A DNA stretch of 6,868 bases from an uncultured Collinsella sp. (GTDB taxonomy: Bacteria; Actinomycetota; Coriobacteriia; Coriobacteriales; Coriobacteriaceae): assembly GCA_900761995.1 (NCBI GenBank), contig CAAFEY010000022.1, forward strand, positions 1 to 6,868, in the 5' to 3' direction. Under the pieces are notes generated by a model. The model made no database searches. It was not told the DNA's origin and saw only the letters and a program-made list of their open reading frames with translations. Below are positions 5,616 through 6,868 of this stretch, in pieces. The position numbers were made by a program, and so were the translations under genes. Numbering within the stretch: position 1 is the first letter of the stretch; the number at the start of each line of letters is the position of its first letter.

Positions 5616-6833
5616 GTGGCTATCCACATTGTCGAAGAGGCGAATCGTTGCCTAGGTTGTAAAAGGGCGTTCTGTCAGATTAAGGGCTGCCCGGTTCAGA
5701 CGCCTATTCCGCAGGTCATCGACCTGTTCAAACAGCGTCGTCTAGAAGAGGCAGGCGAGCTGCTGTTCCAGAACAATCCCATGAGCGCGGTCTGCTCCAT
5801 GGTGTGCAACCATTCGGGCCAGTGCGAGGGTGCTTGCATCCAGGGCCGCAAGGGCACACCCGTGCATTTTTCGAGCATCGAGCACTATATCTCGACAGCG
5901 TATTTGGATCGTAAGGAGTGGACGTCCGCGCCGTCGTGTGGCAAACAGGTTGCTGTGGTCGGTTCCGGTCCCGCCGGTATTACCGTGGCCATTAAGATGG
6001 CCCAGCTGGGCTGTGCCGTCACGGTATTTGAACAGCGCCCCGAGATCGGCGGTGTGCTGGAATACGGTATCCCCGAGTTCCGCCTGCCCCGTGCGCTCGT
6101 ACAAAAGTACCGTCACGTGATGTGCTCGCTTGGCGTGCGCGTGCGCCCCTCGACCACCATCGGTGGCGCGCTGCATATCGACGACCTGCTGCGCGACGGC
6201 TACGATGCGGTCTTTGTCGGTACCGGTACCTGGCGAGCTCGCAAGTTGGGTATTCCCGGCGAGTCGCGCGGCAACGTGCTGTTTGGTATCGATTACTTGG
6301 TCGATCCCTCGAGCGTGGCGATCGGACAGAATGTGGCGGTCATCGGTGCCGGTAACGTGGCCATGGATGTGGCCCGCACGGCGCTGCGCTCGGGTGCTCG
6401 TAAGGTCACCGTGTATGCTCGATCGCGCCATATCTCTGCCATCGATGATGAGGTGGAGCTGACCGAGCTTGACGGTGCCGAGATTGTGTGCGGCAAGGCG
6501 ATCTGCGCCATCGACGATAACGGTCCGGTGTTCGAGACGGCTATCTTTGACGAGGACAACAATGTGGTGGGCTACGAGGAAGAGCTCGACCATGCGTCTG
6601 CCGACACAGTTGTGATTGCGGCTTCGCAGGTGCCCAAGGACAAGCTTGTGCTTACGACGGGTGGCCTGGAGACCGACCATCGCGGCCTGCTTTCGGTCGA
6701 CGAGAACGGCATGACCACCGTGCCCGGCGTCTTTGCCGCCGGCGATGTGGTTAACGGCCCGCTCACCGTGGTTCATGCCGTGGCAGGCGCCAAGCTCGCC
6801 GTCGAAGGCATGGTCGCCTACCTAGGCCTCTAA
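5616..6833 (+). CDS. GltD-like FAD/NAD(P)H-dependent oxidoreductase (glutamate synthase small-subunit family)
   Basis: This 405-residue protein has the layout of glutamate synthase small subunit / NfnB-type flavoproteins. Residues ~1-95 are a Fer4_20-type iron-sulfur domain with Cys12, 15, 20 and 25 and a second set CSMVCNHSGQCEGAC (Cys60, 64, 70, 74). A FAD-binding GSGPAG (116-121) follows, then an NADPH-binding GAGNVAMD (244-251), whose Gly-x-Gly-x-x-Ala form favours NADPH. GVFAAGDVVNGP (371-382) is the C-terminal FAD contact. The family passes electrons between NAD(P)H and a partner such as a glutamate synthase large subunit or a ferredoxin-linked enzyme. No large subunit is visible, and at 405 residues it is shorter than the ~450-500 of typical GltD, so it may be a stand-alone member. 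The first Cys set has one extra residue before the fourth Cys (C-x2-C-x4-C-x4-C instead of the usual x3). It follows the isomerase by 103 bases with a hairpin between, so it is probably not part of the pectin module. GTG start chosen by its ribosome binding site. Confidence 0.9.
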   Translation: MAIHIVEEANRCLGCKRAFCQIKGCPVQTPIPQVIDLFKQRRLEEAGELLFQNNPMSAVCSMVCNHSGQCEGACIQGRKGTPVHFSSIEHYISTAYLDRKEWTSAPSCGKQVAVVGSGPAGITVAIKMAQLGCAVTVFEQRPEIGGVLEYGIPEFRLPRALVQKYRHVMCSLGVRVRPSTTIGGALHIDDLLRDGYDAVFVGTGTWRARKLGIPGESRGNVLFGIDYLVDPSSVAIGQNVAVIGAGNVAMDVARTALRSGARKVTVYARSRHISAIDDEVELTELDGAEIVCGKAICAIDDNGPVFETAIFDEDNNVVGYEEELDHASADTVVIAASQVPKDKLVLTTGGLETDHRGLLSVDENGMTTVPGVFAAGDVVNGPLTVVHAVAGAKLAVEGMVAYLGL

Positions 6834-6868
6834 CTCCATCCCGCCCATCAGTTGCGGTGAAATAAGGA
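6834..6868 (+). other. Intergenic end of window with probable ribosome binding site of the next gene
   Basis: The last bases AATAAGGA contain a purine-rich AAGGA at 6864-6868 with no start codon inside the window. A same-strand gene probably begins within about 10 bases past the edge, only about 40-50 bases after the oxidoreductase, so the two may be co-transcribed. Confidence 0.4.

Noticed and set aside
5742..6776. 344-residue open frame on the minus strand opposite the flavoprotein
   Set aside because: It is antisense to a gene with unmistakable FAD and NADPH motifs. The His/Arg/Gly-rich translation shows no domain and there is no ribosome binding site of note.
1..6868. CRISPR arrays, tRNA or rRNA genes, insertion sequences, phage genes
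   Set aside because: No regularly spaced repeats, tRNA-like folds, transposase motifs or terminal inverted repeats were seen. Nearly all sequence is accounted for by metabolic genes on one strand.

Overview
The window looks like a chromosomal segment from a gut-associated actinobacterium of the Coriobacteriia, with Collinsella as the best guess. This is inferred from GC content (roughly 55-60% by spot counts), dense same-strand packing, GC-ending codons and the style of the last gene; no rRNA or marker gene is present to confirm it. All genes lie on the + strand.

Layout. Positions 3-359 hold the C-terminal end of an alpha/beta-hydrolase esterase. Its stop overlaps (ATGA) the start of a 721-residue two-domain protein (356-2521). 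That protein fuses a carbohydrate esterase family 8 pectin methylesterase to a second, complete alpha/beta-hydrolase esterase module. After 69 bases comes an SGNH/GDSL-type hydrolase (2591-3259). A 107-base intergenic region follows, with a 38-bp near-perfect palindrome (3274-3311), a 17-bp direct repeat of its centre 41 bp downstream, and a possible promoter between them. This looks like a two-operator control region of LacI type. It precedes a GH105 unsaturated glycuronyl hydrolase (3367-4605) and, one base later, a xylose-isomerase-like TIM-barrel sugar isomerase/epimerase (4607-5512). A strong RNA hairpin (5555-5587) separates these from a GltD-like FAD/NADPH oxidoreductase (5616-6833), which is probably an unrelated transcription unit. 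The last bases look like the ribosome binding site of a gene starting just outside the window.

How the genes fit together. The first five genes read as an intracellular module for finishing the breakdown of ester-decorated pectic oligosaccharides. Methyl esters would be removed by the CE8 domain, and other esters (probably acetyl) by the two alpha/beta hydrolases and the SGNH enzyme. GH105 would then cleave the 4,5-unsaturated uronic acid left by a polysaccharide lyase, and the isomerase/epimerase would act on a released sugar. None of the complete proteins has a visible signal peptide, so the substrate would have to be imported as oligosaccharide. No lyase, transporter or regulator is inside the window. 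The most unusual items are the CE8-alpha/beta-hydrolase fusion, the concentration of four esterase modules in three consecutive genes, the palindromic control region, and the isomerase of unknown substrate tied to GH105.
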